DNA of 64,000 nt from Dunaliella salina (taxonomy: Eukaryota > Chlorophyta > Chlorophyceae > Chlamydomonadales > Dunaliellaceae). Of this stretch, positions 45,039-57,370 are shown one piece after another. Location of the stretch: positions 607,402 to 671,401 of the forward strand of contig MU069437.1 of assembly GCA_002284615.2 (NCBI GenBank), read 5' to 3'. The position numbers and the translations under genes were made by a program. Each line of letters opens with the position of its first letter. The first letter of the stretch is position 1. The notes under the pieces are model-generated. The model worked only from the letters and a program-made list of their open reading frames with translations. It was not told the DNA's origin and searched no databases.

Positions 45039-46212
45039 TTAAATACCAACTGGAGGAACATACCCATATTTAGGCGGAGCTTTCCCTTCAAATGGTGGGG
45101 CTTTCAGAATCCATGCAAGGCTGCCCTGAAGCAAACCTGCCGGTAAAAGAGTGCAAAGGTTCAGCCCTGATTGCCTGAGGCAATGAAATCAACGATGAAC
45201 GAATCCTTTTTTCTGTTCTAGACATCTTACCATAAGGGGGACCGCCAACCTCCTGTGTAGCCCAAAACAAGGCAGGCACATGGGGAGAACGAGATAAGGT
45301 TGGATGCATTTTTTGCATTGTCGAGGATCAGCAATCATTGGCACTTTCTGGCATCAATGCTTGGAGACATTGAAGAACCGAAGCCTACCAGAGGGGCAGC
45401 CTCGTACCTGTAAAACTGGCACTGCTTCTGCTGTTGAGAGCCCTGGAATTGTGGAAAAGAATGAAGTTTGGATGGCAGAAGTCAGAAGGTAGCAAACATC
45501 AAAACAGCTAAACCTGCAACTCTCAGATCGGTGACAAAGCACACCCGGTGAGCTAGGTCCATTATGAGTGTGGCAGCACGAGGAGCCTTGTCCCACAACA
45601 TTGTCATGTACACCTGCCAAGGTGGAAGCAGGCATTAGGCATTCAGCATTTACGCTTTCTTATCTTGCAGCGCCCCTATCAGCGTTGATGGAGCATAGAA
45701 AAATTGAGAAATTTTAGGCGACAGCATGCTAAAGTTGCCTATTTCTGACCCTACTTACCTTCCCCAGCTCTGTCTCCAAGAGTCAAGTACCTTGAGTCAA
45801 GTACCTTGAATCAAGTACCAAGGTTTCATTGGCATACCTTTAAGCGTTCTGCATGAGAACAAGACAATGACTAGCCATTGATGGTTGAGTTAATCGCAAC
45901 TCCAAAAATAAAGAACTAAGAGTGCCTACTGGAACAAATGCGTGCCATCGACGCACCAACTCAAGAGTAGTGCACTGCTCGCATGAGACAGGGCATGCCA
46001 CCAACATGTACCCAGGATTTGAAGTGCATTCCCCTTTGCTGGTCCAGCCTCCACATAGAGTCGTTGTTCCTGCATGTAGTGCCTTCTAGGCAAGCAAAGA
46101 AATGAGCATGTGCATGGGATGAGCAGCTGGTTTGCGTATGTCACATGCAGAAAACCTCACCAGCCCTCTCTGTGTAGCCAATGCCCCAGTCCTGCTTGTT
46201 GACTGAGCACTG
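45039..46212 (-). CDS. 3' part of an unidentified intron-rich gene with a frameshifted ShKT-like domain
   Basis: Predicted exons on the minus strand: 46212-46161, 46085-45957, 45613-45514, 45442-45408, 45252-45231, 45136-45039 (stop TAA). Borders are AG/GT and phases agree from 45613 onward. The second exon has, in one frame, TCRNNDSM and, two bases out of phase, CGGWTSKGECTSNPGYM and CPVSCEQC. Together they match the six-Cys ShKT pattern seen fused to algal prolyl 4-hydroxylases and other secreted proteins. A two-base loss inside a TG run at about 46043 explains the shift and would also correct the phase to the next exon. The C-terminal part (YMTMLWDKAPRAATLIMDL, VGGPPYGGLLQGSLAWIL, KAPPKYGYVPPVGI) is not recognised. 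The 5' end was not found. Intron 2 has a 13-bp triplet repeat (45779-45820). Confidence 0.55.
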
Positions 46213-46975
46213 CTGCAAAACAAGAGCACGACACTGGAAAGCTGGTGCACTTGACGTGTGCTCCTCATCAAGGAACTGTGGGCCTGATAAGGAACCTGCT
46301 GGCTGTACATGAGTCCGTGAATCCTTGCTGCAAATCATAGCCGATCAGCCAGATTCTCGGGCTGTAGGCCGACTCCTTGTAACCCTTGTAACCCTACAAA
46401 TCATGACCCATTTCCTGGCATCCTCATGATGTCATTTGGGACCTGATAAGCGATTGACAAACAAGCATATAATGGGCTTTTTTTCATATTTGTTTTGTTT
46501 AGCACAATAATTCTTGAATCTGTCAAGTCAGCAGATTTCATAGCAAGGAGATTGACGGAGCAGAGACTTCGCATCCAGCTTCTGACTCGGCTCAGAACAC
46601 ATCCCTTACTTGGTGTGTGTGTGCCAGAGGAGTGGTCTTTGGTGTTAAGTGTAACTGAGGACATCCACTTACATTTTGCACCGTGCTCGGTGACCCTGCT
46701 CATCAGAACGTGGACACACATGTGCTCTTGAGTCCCTAGAACAAACAAGTCACCTACATGGTGAGAGGGTGCCAATTAGATTGGGATTTCATTATAGCAG
46801 GTTTATTCGAAGGTTGGCATGGAGCTTCCATCTCTGGAGCCTTTTCAAGTTGGAGTTGTTCGGTGTTCTCGGCATAAATGCATGTTTCATTCAAGGTCAG
46901 TACAGGTATCTTTCAAGGCAAGGTATAGCCCAATACATGAGTTCCAGTATTTCCCCCAGTTCCACTCCCTAGACC
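46213..46975. other. no gene resolved
   Basis: Upstream exons of the ShKT gene may lie here; a 124-codon minus-strand frame (46401-46775) is open but unrecognised. Confidence 0.35.
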
Positions 46976-47009
46976 CATGTTTCTCTCTTTGACCGCAACA
47001 GTGGCAGGT

Positions 47010-47025
47010 GGTGTTGAAAAACACC
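47010..47025 (-). terminator. Histone H3 3' palindrome
   Basis: GGTGTTTTTCAACACC on the minus strand, identical to the H2B and H4 elements, 59 bp past the H3 stop. Preceded by AAAC as in the other copies. Confidence 0.9.
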
Positions 47026-47084
47026 GTTTGTTTGTGGGTTGCAGAGGCTTTGCTTGGCAAGCCCTCCAGAAGGCAGGTTCTGGC

Positions 47085-48054
<970 letters not shown>

Positions 48055-48153
48055 TAAGCTTGCGGGACAGGCTTTGACCACCCTCACCAGCGCCTTTGGC
48101 TTCTGCTGTCCGTGCAGAGAGAACTCCAGCAATAACAACAACCAGCATCAAAC

Positions 48154-48169
48154 GGTGTTTTTCAACACC
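48154..48169 (+). terminator. Histone H4 3' palindrome
   Basis: GGTGTTTTTCAACACC, 100 bp past the H4 stop, preceded by CATCAAAC. Confidence 0.9.
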
Positions 48170-49010
48170 ACCACCCACTGTTGGCACTACCTCTATGTGC
48201 TTCTTGCATGCTGTGTGCCTGTCTAGACTTCGGGTATGGCCCCTTGACTCAACCCATGAGCACTAGCATGTCAGTCAGCAACTTGTTACATTGCACTTAG
48301 GTACATTGCATTCAGGAACATGGCCTTCCAGAAGTTTGGCTCCATGGTGTTATGGTATTAAGAATCCATGGGTGAAAACTGTCATACACTTTGTTTTGAT
48401 TTAAAATTTAAAGGACACTAGAGACACACTCAGCAAGAGCTAGAGAAAGAAGCAATTTGTTGGACTCTTTCCCTGAGAGTGCTGTGGTCCTTCTTTGTAA
48501 ACCGGTATGTATGGAAGGGAAGGCCGGAATAGGCCAGGGGCTACACTCCAGCCAAAGTGTGGGGTTCTGGGGACCATTGGAACTAGTGGTGAGTAGGACA
48601 AAGCTGGTGAATCTGAGCAGGTGGACATGCCATAATACAGCAAGAGATGACAAGGAATGTGCATGCAGGAACAGAAATGCACATGCATGCCAAAAAGGTG
48701 CAAATAAGAAAAGATTGTTTTTATTTACACAGGCTAATGTCAACCCTCACTCTGTTTTACCTCCGTTTTTCCTTCATGCTTCGTGCCTATCCAGATTTTG
48801 GGTTTCAGATTTAGGTATGCCCTCAAAAGTGTATAACATGGAGTTGCATGCCAGTCAGTAACTTGATTTTTGGTGGTAATTAATTTTTCATTGACCTCCT
48901 TTTTTCTCCTTTTTACATCCGCATGTGCATGTGTGTGAAAACATAGGCTGGCATCGGGCAGGGTTTTCGTAGCATGGAAGGCTGGGAACCAGCGCAAGGA
49001 TAAAAGGAAA
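48170..49010. other. no gene recognised
   Basis: Only short open frames; a CATGCCAGTCAGTAACTTG-like word occurs near 48270 and 48850. Confidence 0.45.
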
Positions 49011-49014
49011 GAAA

Positions 49015-50005
49015 GAAAAACTACGCAGGCAGTGAAAGCACTCCCCACAACAATTAAGGAAAAGAGGATACCTAGGGCCAAAGCACCATGTATCCCCTTC
49101 GCCAAGAGAAAATGAGAAAAGAAGTCAGCAGGGATCAGGAGGGTTACTGGCAGTAGCCCGAGGCTGAGCTTGTTGATGAGGGTTGAAAGGAGTCTTCTCC
49201 AAAGCTCGTCTGGTGCTAACAAGTTTGTAAGCATACTGGACAGAGTGAGCATGAAGCTTCAGAGCAAGCTTGGTGGNNNNNNNNNNNNNNNNNNNNNNNN
49301 NNNNNNNNNNNNNNNNNNNNNNNNNNNNNNNNNNNNNNNNNNNNNNNNNNNNNNNNNNNNNNNNNNNNNNNNNNNNNNNNNNNNNNNNNNNNNNNNNNNN
49401 NNNNNNNNNNNNNNNNNNNNNNNNNNNNNNNNNNNNNNNNNNNNNNNNNNNNNNNNNNNNNNNNNNNNNNNNNNNNNNNNNNNNNNNNNNNNNNNNNNNN
49501 NNNNNNNNNNNNNNNNNNNNNNNNNNNNNNNNNNNNNNNNNNNNNNNNNNNNNNNNNNNNNNNNNNNNNNNNNNNNNNNNNNNNNNNNNNNNNNNNNNNN
49601 NNNNNNNNNNNNNNNNNNNNNNNNNNNNNNNNNNNNNNNNNNNNNNNNNNNNNNNNNNNNNNNNNNNNNNNNAAGACCAAGTTCTTTCAGTGGCTCCAAA
49701 TTTGTTTAACTTTAAAGTGTGGGGAGTGTAGATGACTCCACCCACAACTTCCAGAGTAGTGTGAAGGGTGCCCCGAGCAGAGGCCCTTGAAAGACGGCAA
49801 TACAAATCGCCAGGACGTTGTTGGGGCCACAAATGCTTTTTCCTCATCTTGACGCTCCACTCGTACTTTGATTTGAAGTCTGTAGGGATACACAATTGGT
49901 GTATGGGGCATTCGGGGTTTTCAACATTGCAGTCCAGAATGGTCAACGGCCTGATACAGGGCAACGTTTTGCCAGTCATGGGGCAACACTGGTGTATCTC
50001 TTACT
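49015..50005 (-). pseudogene. Family C retrotransposon 3' end with assembly gap
   Basis: From 50005 down the minus strand reads PRMPHTPIVYPYRLQ, LHTTLEVVGGVIYTPHT, EPLKELGL, then the gap, then TKLALKLHAHSVQYAYKLVS and NPPDPC (stop near 49127), the C 3' UTR, and a hairpin (inner stem AGTG/CACT, outer GTGGG/CCTGC) with tail at 49015-49060. Frameshifts on both sides. The 396 Ns fall where a full C copy needs only a few bases, so the gap size is probably arbitrary. Confidence 0.7.
49277..49672. other. Assembly gap, 396 N
   Basis: Run of N inside the family C copy. Flanking sequences are nearly contiguous in other C copies (compare 15010-15060). Confidence 0.99.
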
Positions 50006-50580
50006 GTAGAGACCCTAACAAAAATTAACAGCTCCAAAAATGCCATCCAATTTAGCAACTAAAGCGGTGGGTTTTTGGGGGGGGGGGCTGCTGGTATCAA
50101 TTCCTTGCAGGAGGAGGAGCACAGCTGGAAGGATGGCCAACAACTTGCCGGACCCATGATATCGTCAGCATGTCTGGTGGGATGGGTGGCTCGATACTTG
50201 TGGGCATGTCTGGATTTTCATGGCTCGATATTTGTATGCACATGTCATGAATAGGGTGTTTACCTGTGGATCGCTCAGTATTTGAGGGCGTGTCTGGCGG
50301 TAAGGATAGCTAGTGCTTTGGCAGCTTGTATGGTGCTAAGATGGTTAAATATGTGTGGGCATGTCTGGTGGTTGAGCCATATTTAAAGGCGTGTGCAGTG
50401 GAAAGAGTGCTCACCCGTGGATGGCTAAATGCTTGTGGGCATGCCTGGTTTTTCTTGGCTGTCAATAGCTAGCTTCCGTTGGTGGGGCTTACTCTTAGTG
50501 CCGGCGCTGACTGCTGGGCCTCTCCTTAATGCGCGCTGGCTGTGTCCAGCGTAGACTTTTATTTGTATCTCTTGCTGTAG
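50006..50580 (+). mobile_element. Family B 3' UTR with expanded minisatellite and hairpin end
   Basis: Starts CCAAAAATGCCATCCAATTT as at 56813 and ends CCTTAATGCGCGCTGGCTG, stem GCTGG/CCAGC, then CGTAGACTTTTA. Between 50165 and 50455 it carries degenerate repeats of a GTGGGCATGTCTGG unit not seen in the other B copies. Confidence 0.7.
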
Positions 50581-50879
50581 GACTGAACATACTTCATTCA
50601 GGGAATCCCCTTATAAGCTTTGTTGGGGCTAGGTAGACAAACGTATGTCAACGCTGTGAATCTGAACACTGTATTTCATTGCTACTAGCAATGATAGTAG
50701 GATAGTATCCTGGCAAGCATTGAGCTTCACATGAACATGGCATGGCTATTCGAGAAACATTTCACATCAGCCTATTTCAATATTTTACATGATCAAACAT
50801 TCCTCTCTTCCTCGATATACCGCATCAGGCATGGATTAGCAGTCAATCGTGTTGACTGGAGAAAGATATGAGACAGGAA

Positions 50880-51150
50880 GGGCTACTAAGGACCTGGTGG
50901 TTTACTAGAAGCACCCGGATGTAAAACCTGGCTGTGAGAGGCACCCTTGTTTTCAAAAGCGCGTCAAGTGGCCACAAGTTTGTAGGCATGTTCAGCAGCA
51001 TGGGCATGAAGTTTTTGAGCAAGCTTTGAGGCATGTTGGTGGCACGTTGGTGTTTTAGGCCTCTTTTTTCGAGTTGGTTTAGGGGAAGCTCGTTACTACA
51101 TGTTCCACCAACACCCAGGGGACTGAGATGGATGGTAACAGCATCATGTA
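50880..51150 (-). mobile_element. Family A-like 3' end fragment
   Basis: Minus strand encodes (in shifting frames) a VTIHLSPLGVGGT segment, KLAQKLHAHAAEHAYKLVA and a decayed RALLKTR end, followed by the usual CCAGGT..TTCTAGTAAACC UTR start. Confidence 0.55.
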
Positions 51151-51239
51151 ATGATAATGATCAGCACTAATATGTTTCCAGGAACTAGGAAAAATCCTTC
51201 ACCTCTTGAACCCTGCTCATGCGGAAGCCACAGCTTTCC

Positions 51240-52265
51240 TCCAAAACACGGTTAAAAAACATGTCTTTACAAAATTTGCAACAAACCTGCTGCTGAGGCA
51301 GTTGAAGACCTAGCCGAACGCATGCCAATCCAATTTACACCCACTCACAACTAGCACTCAAAATGTGCAGCACAAAAATTGCGTCTTCTGACCAGTCATT
51401 ATAACTCAAGACCCACGTGCAAGAGCGCAGTGTGCCTTATGGGAAAAACTTGGGATTGCCAAATCCATACAGTCTCAACTGAAGCTCTTAAGCCTCCAAC
51501 AGAAACCAGCCCAAGGCTGCCCTCACCCTCCTCCAGCACTTGAAGGCACTTCAAATGACACAAAACGAGCCATAAAATACATAGACACGCAATAAATAAG
51601 CAGCAATATTTCCCACAAACAATTGCAATAAAATGGTCAACCAAAATTCCAGACAAGCACACAAAGAAATCTTCGTTGATAGAAATGTACAGCCTAGAGC
51701 AAGCCTACATGCCCTTCATGACCTTGCAACTAACACATTTGAGACTGAACCGGAGAGGCAAGCCTATATGATTGAAAAATGCATTTGTTACACAGAAGCC
51801 ATCCGCTGTGGACCGCTGTGAACATCAAAAATGGTAAGTGCCTGCCAGTGGAAACATCTGGCACCTACCCCAGGGAACAGGCTGAAAAATCAGGACCTGT
51901 ACCAGAACCCTTCACATTCCAATCTCGAATTAGAAAGGGGAACAGCAAGCGAATAAACACAGAATGGCTACATTGTCGCGAGAAAAGTACATTCAACAAA
52001 TGCATGAACGCACTCCGTAACAACAAATCACCAGGTCCTGATGGTATAGTGAACGAGATCCTCAGAATGCTCCTCATGAAACCCAGGAAAGTACCTACAA
52101 ACCCCTCATTTATATGTGGGCTACCCGTTCCACCCCAGTATTTTGGAAGACCATCCTGATTGACATAAACAAGAGTGAAGAGATGGAAAGTCTCATCCGA
52201 AATTTCATCCTATTCACCACATTGGACCAGTCAACACTCTCTACAAACTCTGGACCCGAAAAGAG
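51240..52265 (+). pseudogene. Reverse transcriptase N-terminal part of a non-LTR element
   Basis: Plus strand, several frames. The clearest piece is 51970-52160: FNKCMNALRNNKSPGPDGIVNEILRMLL in which NKSPGPDGI is the RT fingers motif, followed by WKTILIDINKSEE (the start of RT block 2). Upstream (51300-51800) is pre-RT sequence rich in stops. The element ends abruptly at 52262 in an inverted hairpin tail. Confidence 0.65.
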
Positions 52266-52320
52266 AAAGGGAAAGAAAAGTCTGCGCAGGCCAGAGGTTG
52301 CATGCATTAAGGGTAAGTCA
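52262..52320 (-). repeat. Inverted B-type 3' hairpin tail
   Basis: Minus strand: TTACCCTTAATGCATGC, a weak stem around CCTCTGG, GCGCAGACTTTTC and a pyrimidine tail. Similar relics on the plus strand are at 32300-32350 and 36705-36765 (introns and flank of the GTPase gene region). Confidence 0.6.
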
Positions 52321-52639
52321 TCTAATAGTAAGCTAGGAGGGACCTCACCAATTTGCCCTCAAGACGTACACTAGACACAGCTAGTCTAGGTGAGCGCCAG
52401 TGAGAGAGCTCGTGAGGATCTGGAGGGTTTTCTGCCATGCTCCTGGTCGCTCGTACTCTCCTTCTCCTGCTCTCCTCTGCTGCGCACCCAGCAGAACCTC
52501 CCCCAAAAGCCCCTTGAAAATGAAGAGCATACCTGGTGCTACTAATGATAAAATTTTGGATGGCATGGAAAGCTTCAAAAGATTTAGCTTTTGGTATGGT
52601 ATAACCCAGCTTTGAAAGAGGTTCGGTTGTTTATTCAAT

Positions 52640-52990
52640 GTAGATAACCACCACACCAATTAAAATGATGTGCAGGGTCACTCTGTTATACCTGTTTGGA
52701 TTTGTTGAATTGCATGATTCAAGTCTGGTTATTGTATTTAAACATTGAGCTGCTGCAGTTTCCAATGTGATGGGTGTCAGGACAAAATTTTGGTTTAACA
52801 AGGTCGATGCCCCTGTCATGGGGAGGAAGCTTAGAAGGATCCAAATGGTTGGCCTGGGATAGAGCGCACACAGATAGCATCATGGGGGCAATGGTGCTGG
52901 GCTGGGGAGCCAGTGTCATTAGGGAATATCCAATCAGAATGCCTCGTGTTATGTTTTCAGGGACTCTTATGCCTTGGTTTGCCAGCACTA
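52640..52990 (-). mobile_element. Endonuclease-domain fragment, B-related
   Basis: Minus strand reads DRGIDLVKPKFCPDT then, in another frame, NPNRYNRVTLHIILIGVVVIYIE. Matches DRDIHLIGLKFCSDT / NNRVTLHTILIGVAGT of B. Confidence 0.6.
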
Positions 52991-53329
52991 GACATGCTTT
53001 TCAAAAGTCGCCTTATACCCTTCAACATGGTACTGCGAGCTACCCACCCAAAAGGAAAAGGAAAAGCTAAGCAAGCGGGACTGGCCCCCAAGCATCACAG
53101 GGGAACGACCTTAGCACTCAGAAGGGCCCGCCTTATCAAACCCCTGTAGAACCCACCCAATTCTCTTTGATTTTTTTTCTCGGTGGGTAAGATTACGGTG
53201 CTCAGCCACACAAAACCCCCTTTGCTTAACAGATGCGTGGAATGCTTTCTCTGCCTATCTTTTTCCTTTTCAGGGATCACACTTTGCCCTCTCGGGCACC
53301 TGTACCACTTCCCTACTCAGGTGCATCCA

Positions 53330-55155
53330 CCCACAAATAAACCGCATGGACACAAATTGTTACCATCCAGCACTCAATTGCCCATGGCATTATAGTTTTG
53401 CCCCTTGTAGGCAGAGACTCCACACATCACCCGCAGAATATGATCCCAGAGGCAGAGATATTCACCTCCTTGGGCTAAAACTTTGCTCTGACACCAAGCC
53501 TGAACAAGCAAATCAGAGGTGGTACACTTTAACTCCCAGGGACCTAGGTTGCCCACATTTAGAGTGGGTGGAGCTGCGCTGCAATGTGAGGAGAGCTTCA
53601 AGTATCTAGGTATGGTTTTCCACAAGACGCTAAATATGGAGAGGTCCTCTGAGCATGCTGCTGGTGCTGTCATGGCTGCTTCTGGTCGCATTTCCCAATT
53701 TGTGCGTGATTATGAGTTGGATAGTAGTCTGAGGGCCGCCCTCTGGCTTGGGAAGACGTACTTGGTTCCGGCAGCTATGTATGGCAGCCAGGTCTGGGCT
53801 ACTGTTTTTTTTGCAACAGGATTCAGTGTTCGAAAGTGATCTGCAGGTCAGGCACTTGGGTTTGTTAAAGCGCATTCTAGGGGTGAAGCGCTCCACTTCC
53901 AACTGGGCAGTTCTGCGAGAGTGTGGACATGAGCCTCTGCAATTCAATTGGTTTAGAGGCGTGGTAAAAATGTGTAACAGCATGCTGAGCAGCAACAGCA
54001 ACACTCTCCGCAAGGTGGTTCAGGCTGACTATCAAACACACCCCATAGCGCCAAACTGCTGGACTGCGCAAGTGCTTTATGGTTTTCAAGGGTTGAGCAA
54101 GTGTGATGAGTATGTGCGAGCACTGGTGATCCTATTAGGCTGCAAGAATTTGCTGATGATTTGAGGTTGCGATTGCGTAAGGTCTGGAACACTGATGACG
54201 ACCATGCTCCGCACTTGCCAATGCCTCGCGACTCTGTGGCCATTTACAAGGCTTTCTTTGGTGTGCCTTTTCCTTCAAGTGTGCGTGCTCCTGTGGGAAC
54301 CTCTCATCACATGTACCTGAACCTGTCAAGACATGTATTGCGTAATGTCAGCCGTTTCAGATTACGTGCTCACACCTTGCGTGCGGACTGTGCGATATGG
54401 TCCCGTGAACAGATTTCTCCTATTTGTGATAGATGCAGCTTGCATGAGGATCAAGATGAAGTCCACGTGCTTCTCAAGTGTTCATGTCCTGAGGCGGGCC
54501 AGATTCGGCGTAGGTACATTGAGCTGTTTCAATGGATAGATCATTTCTCCCAAGCTGAAGCTTGTGTGCAACAGGTCAGCATTCCTATGGTTTCTGATTT
54601 TCTTTCCCAGCAGAGCAACAAACTTCCTCATCGTTTTTCTGAGCTTATGGATTTGTTTATGGCTGGCGTAGACCAGTCACAGACTGATTGGCCAAACGAC
54701 TTGGCTGAAGGTCCCCAAGACATTGTAACCTAACCTAACCTAACTAAGCCTGAACAAACTCTCCATGCTGCACAAAATCAGTACAAGCACACCGTTCAGA
54801 GCCTGTGCACAAAAAATACTCTGGGGCACACTGCAATAACAGAGTCACATGACACACCACTACTGGTCCTGTTTATAACCCTTACACAATTGATCCCCTC
54901 TGCAAACTTTGCCTAACAAAAGACAAAGCCCACAAAACTGCACCCATACTCCCCTGTCATGCTGCCAAGACCTCAAGAAAAAAAAATCAGCACCAACATG
55001 CCATCCAATTTAGCAACTCGTGGAATGGGGTTTGAAGGGGGGGGAGTCCTCTCGGGAGCGGGCTGCTTACAGGAGAGCGAGCACGCAGCTGGACGAATGG
55101 CCAACAAGCCGCCGGACCCACATGAGCTGGCTACTCTTAGCTTGCCTACGTTTGC
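53330..55155 (+). pseudogene. Family B 3' part, interrupted by a family E insertion
   Basis: Left: RGRDIHLLGLKLCSDTKPEQ (53450-53507). Right from 54746: EQTLHAAQNQY..., TITESHDTP-like decay, then the 3' UTR from 54995 (ATGCCATCCAATTTA...CCGGACCCACATG). The G-L-K triplet replaces E-x-K. Joined near 55155 to the next B copy. Confidence 0.7.
53508..54745 (+). pseudogene. Family E (L1-like) retrotransposon, 5'-truncated insertion
   Basis: 1,238 bp between perfect 12-bp target duplications AAGCCTGAACAA (53496-53507 and 54746-54757). Encodes RT thumb and connection: GPRLPTFRVGGAALQ, EESFKYLGM, AAMYGSQVWAT, RHLGLLKRILGVKRST, then after frameshifts an open frame 54161-54733 with NVSRFRLRAHTLRADC and a zinc knuckle C-D-R-C-x9-H-x4-C, ending DIVT. 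The 3' tail is (TAACC)n, three to four units. Two frameshifts (about 53815 and 54160). A recent insertion by target-primed reverse transcription. Confidence 0.9.
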
Positions 55156-57370
55156 AGATTGCAGAAAATTAAAATACTACCCTCTCTTTTAAAGCACCCT
55201 GCACATGGAGGAAGACATTTGCACTTTTGTATCATGACACGCACAACATTTTCGAAGCCTGCAGCCAACAGAGAACCATCGCACCTAACTTACAACCATA
55301 CCTGCAACCCCTGCAACCAAAGATCCCAGGCTGGCGACACCTAACATATACAGATGGCAGTGTCATAAAGTCCAATAACAAGAATACACAGCAAGCAGGA
55401 GCATCCTTTTACATCCCAGAAGACATCTCCTCCTCTGAAACTGTCACCTGCACAATAAATCCCAAAGGCCATGGCCCCACTTTTGCTATTAGCAGAGTAG
55501 AGCTCGCTGCACTTCTGATAGCTGTACAGCAAGGGCACACTTCAATTGCAACTGACAGTTCTTCAGCATTTAATCAGATTAAAAACGAGCTTCTAAAATC
55601 CATGGATATGTCCACGCACTTACATACACCACTGCTCAAAGAAATCGAAGCCTGCATTAATGCTTCAAAAGGCCATGTCCACTCCTACAAAGTAAAATCA
55701 CACAGTTGTATCCTTGGTAATGAAGGCGCAGATGCCCTTGCTCATCAAGCAGCTATGCTACCTGATGAAGCTAACACCTCACTCAACCAGGCAGAAACTC
55801 CCTTCTTCCACCTCTATTGGCTTGCTGCACCTGTCACAACATGTAGCTCTCACACAGAATACTCGCCCCTGTCAAAACTCCAGGACAAACTGAAGCAAGT
55901 AACGCATGAAAAACACAAATTGGAAGCAGCAATCCTCAGCACATTTAGCTGCCAAAATTGGCAGAACCTGCTCAGAATCTCCAATGCTCACCCCATAGCC
56001 AATCCAAAAATTAGTAATGCTTTCTGGCACATGAAAGCTGTGGCTTTCAAATAACAAACCAATGTCCTCAAATGTCGAACGGACACCCTTTGCAATGGCA
56101 AACATGCCAGAAGCTTCAGTGGCTACCCTGGGCCTTCTCTTTGCCCTCTTTGTGGCACACCTTATAGCACCTCCCATACCCTACTCAGATGCACTCACCC
56201 ACAGGTAAACAGGATGAAATATTACTCGCCACCGTGGTGGTGACCATCAAGCACTCAGCTCCTGTAGTAAAGCAATAAGCAAAGGGGGCTTTGGATCTTA
56301 CGTTTTATAGATGCATGTAATATAAAGAGGCTACGCTCCTTGGATAAGGAAATCCCAAACACTGTCCACCGACACATTCCACATTGGCTGTTTCCATCCA
56401 GACCACCACCACACACACAGCTCAGTCGCCCTGATGGCATTATAAGTTTACCCCTTGAAGGCAGAGACACCACTGGCACACATCACCCGCAAGATAGGAA
56501 TCCCAGAGACAGAGATATCCACCTCATTGGGCTCAAATTTTGTTCTGACACCAAACCCGAACAAACTCTCCACACTGCGCAAAATCAGCACCAAAACACC
56601 ATTGAAAGCTTACGCACAAGATCTCTTCGGGGCACACACCGCAATAACAGAGTCACACTACATACCATACTAATTGGAGTTGCAGGAACTATCTTCAATT
56701 CCTATACTATTGATCCCTTCTGCAAGCTAGGCCTAACCAAGGACAAAGCACAAGACTGCCAGAGAACTCCACTATCACGCTGTAAAGTCCCTAACAAGAA
56801 TTCACAACACCAAAAATGCCATCCAATTCAGTAACATAAGCAATGGCGTTTGGGGGAGGGGGCTACAGGGAGGGCTGCGTACAGGACAGTGAGGTGTGCA
56901 GCCGGACGGATGGCCGACGACCTGCCAGACGCACATTAGCTGGGTTGCTCATAGCCATCCTTCTTTGGTGGGGCTCACCTGTTAGTGCCAGTGCTAACTG
57001 TTGGGTCTTTCCTTAATGCACACTGGTAAGTACCAGGACAGACTTTACTTTACTTTGCCTTCGTCGGTGGGATTCACTGTTACAAACAATGCTAGTGTCA
57101 ACAGGCTGACTGTTGGGTCTTTCCTGAAAGCATGCTGCTTGTGTCCAGCAGAAGAAAAGAAAGAAAGAAGAAAGAAAAGAAAAACTACGTAGGCAGTGAA
57201 AACACTCCCCACATCAATTAAGGAAAAGGGGGTACCTAGGGCCGAGGCACCATGTATCCTCTTAACCGAGAGAAAACAGATGAAAGAAGTCAGTGGGGGT
57301 CAGGAAGGTTACTAGCAGTATCCCGTGCCTGACCTTGTTGAGCGTTTGTGTCCAGCAGACTTTTGCTTTC
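55156..57370 (+). pseudogene. Family B retrotransposon: RNase H, CCHC finger, endonuclease-like domain, 3' UTR
   Basis: The most complete B copy, lacking the reverse transcriptase. 55227-56054 is one open frame with RNase H: YTDGSVI, SRVELAALLIA, ATDSSSA, YKVKSHSCILGNEGADAL. TAA at 56052 ends it; beyond, in frame, is the finger C-P-L-C-x7-H-x4-C (about 56143-56195). A second frame 56340-56834 has SRPDGIISLPL and DRDIHLIGLKFCSDT, TLHTILIGVAGTIFNSY. Here the E of E-x-K is Gly, as at 53480. Then the 3' UTR to the hairpin (CTGCT/AGCAG) and tail, interrupted by a C insertion. Confidence 0.8.
57153..57345 (-). mobile_element. 193-bp family C 3'-end insertion with 14-bp target duplication
   Basis: Minus strand: CAACAAGGTCAGGCACGGG, the end of the C reading frame, the C 3' UTR, hairpin (GTGGG/CCTAC and AGTG/CACT) and tail. 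TTGTGTCCAGCAGA flanks it at 57139-57152 and 57346-57359. The target is the loop and 3' stem of a B hairpin. Confidence 0.9.

Noticed and set aside
54726..54745. Interstitial telomere
   Set aside because: Only three to four units, a 5-bp period, and exactly at a retrotransposon 3' end with target duplication.
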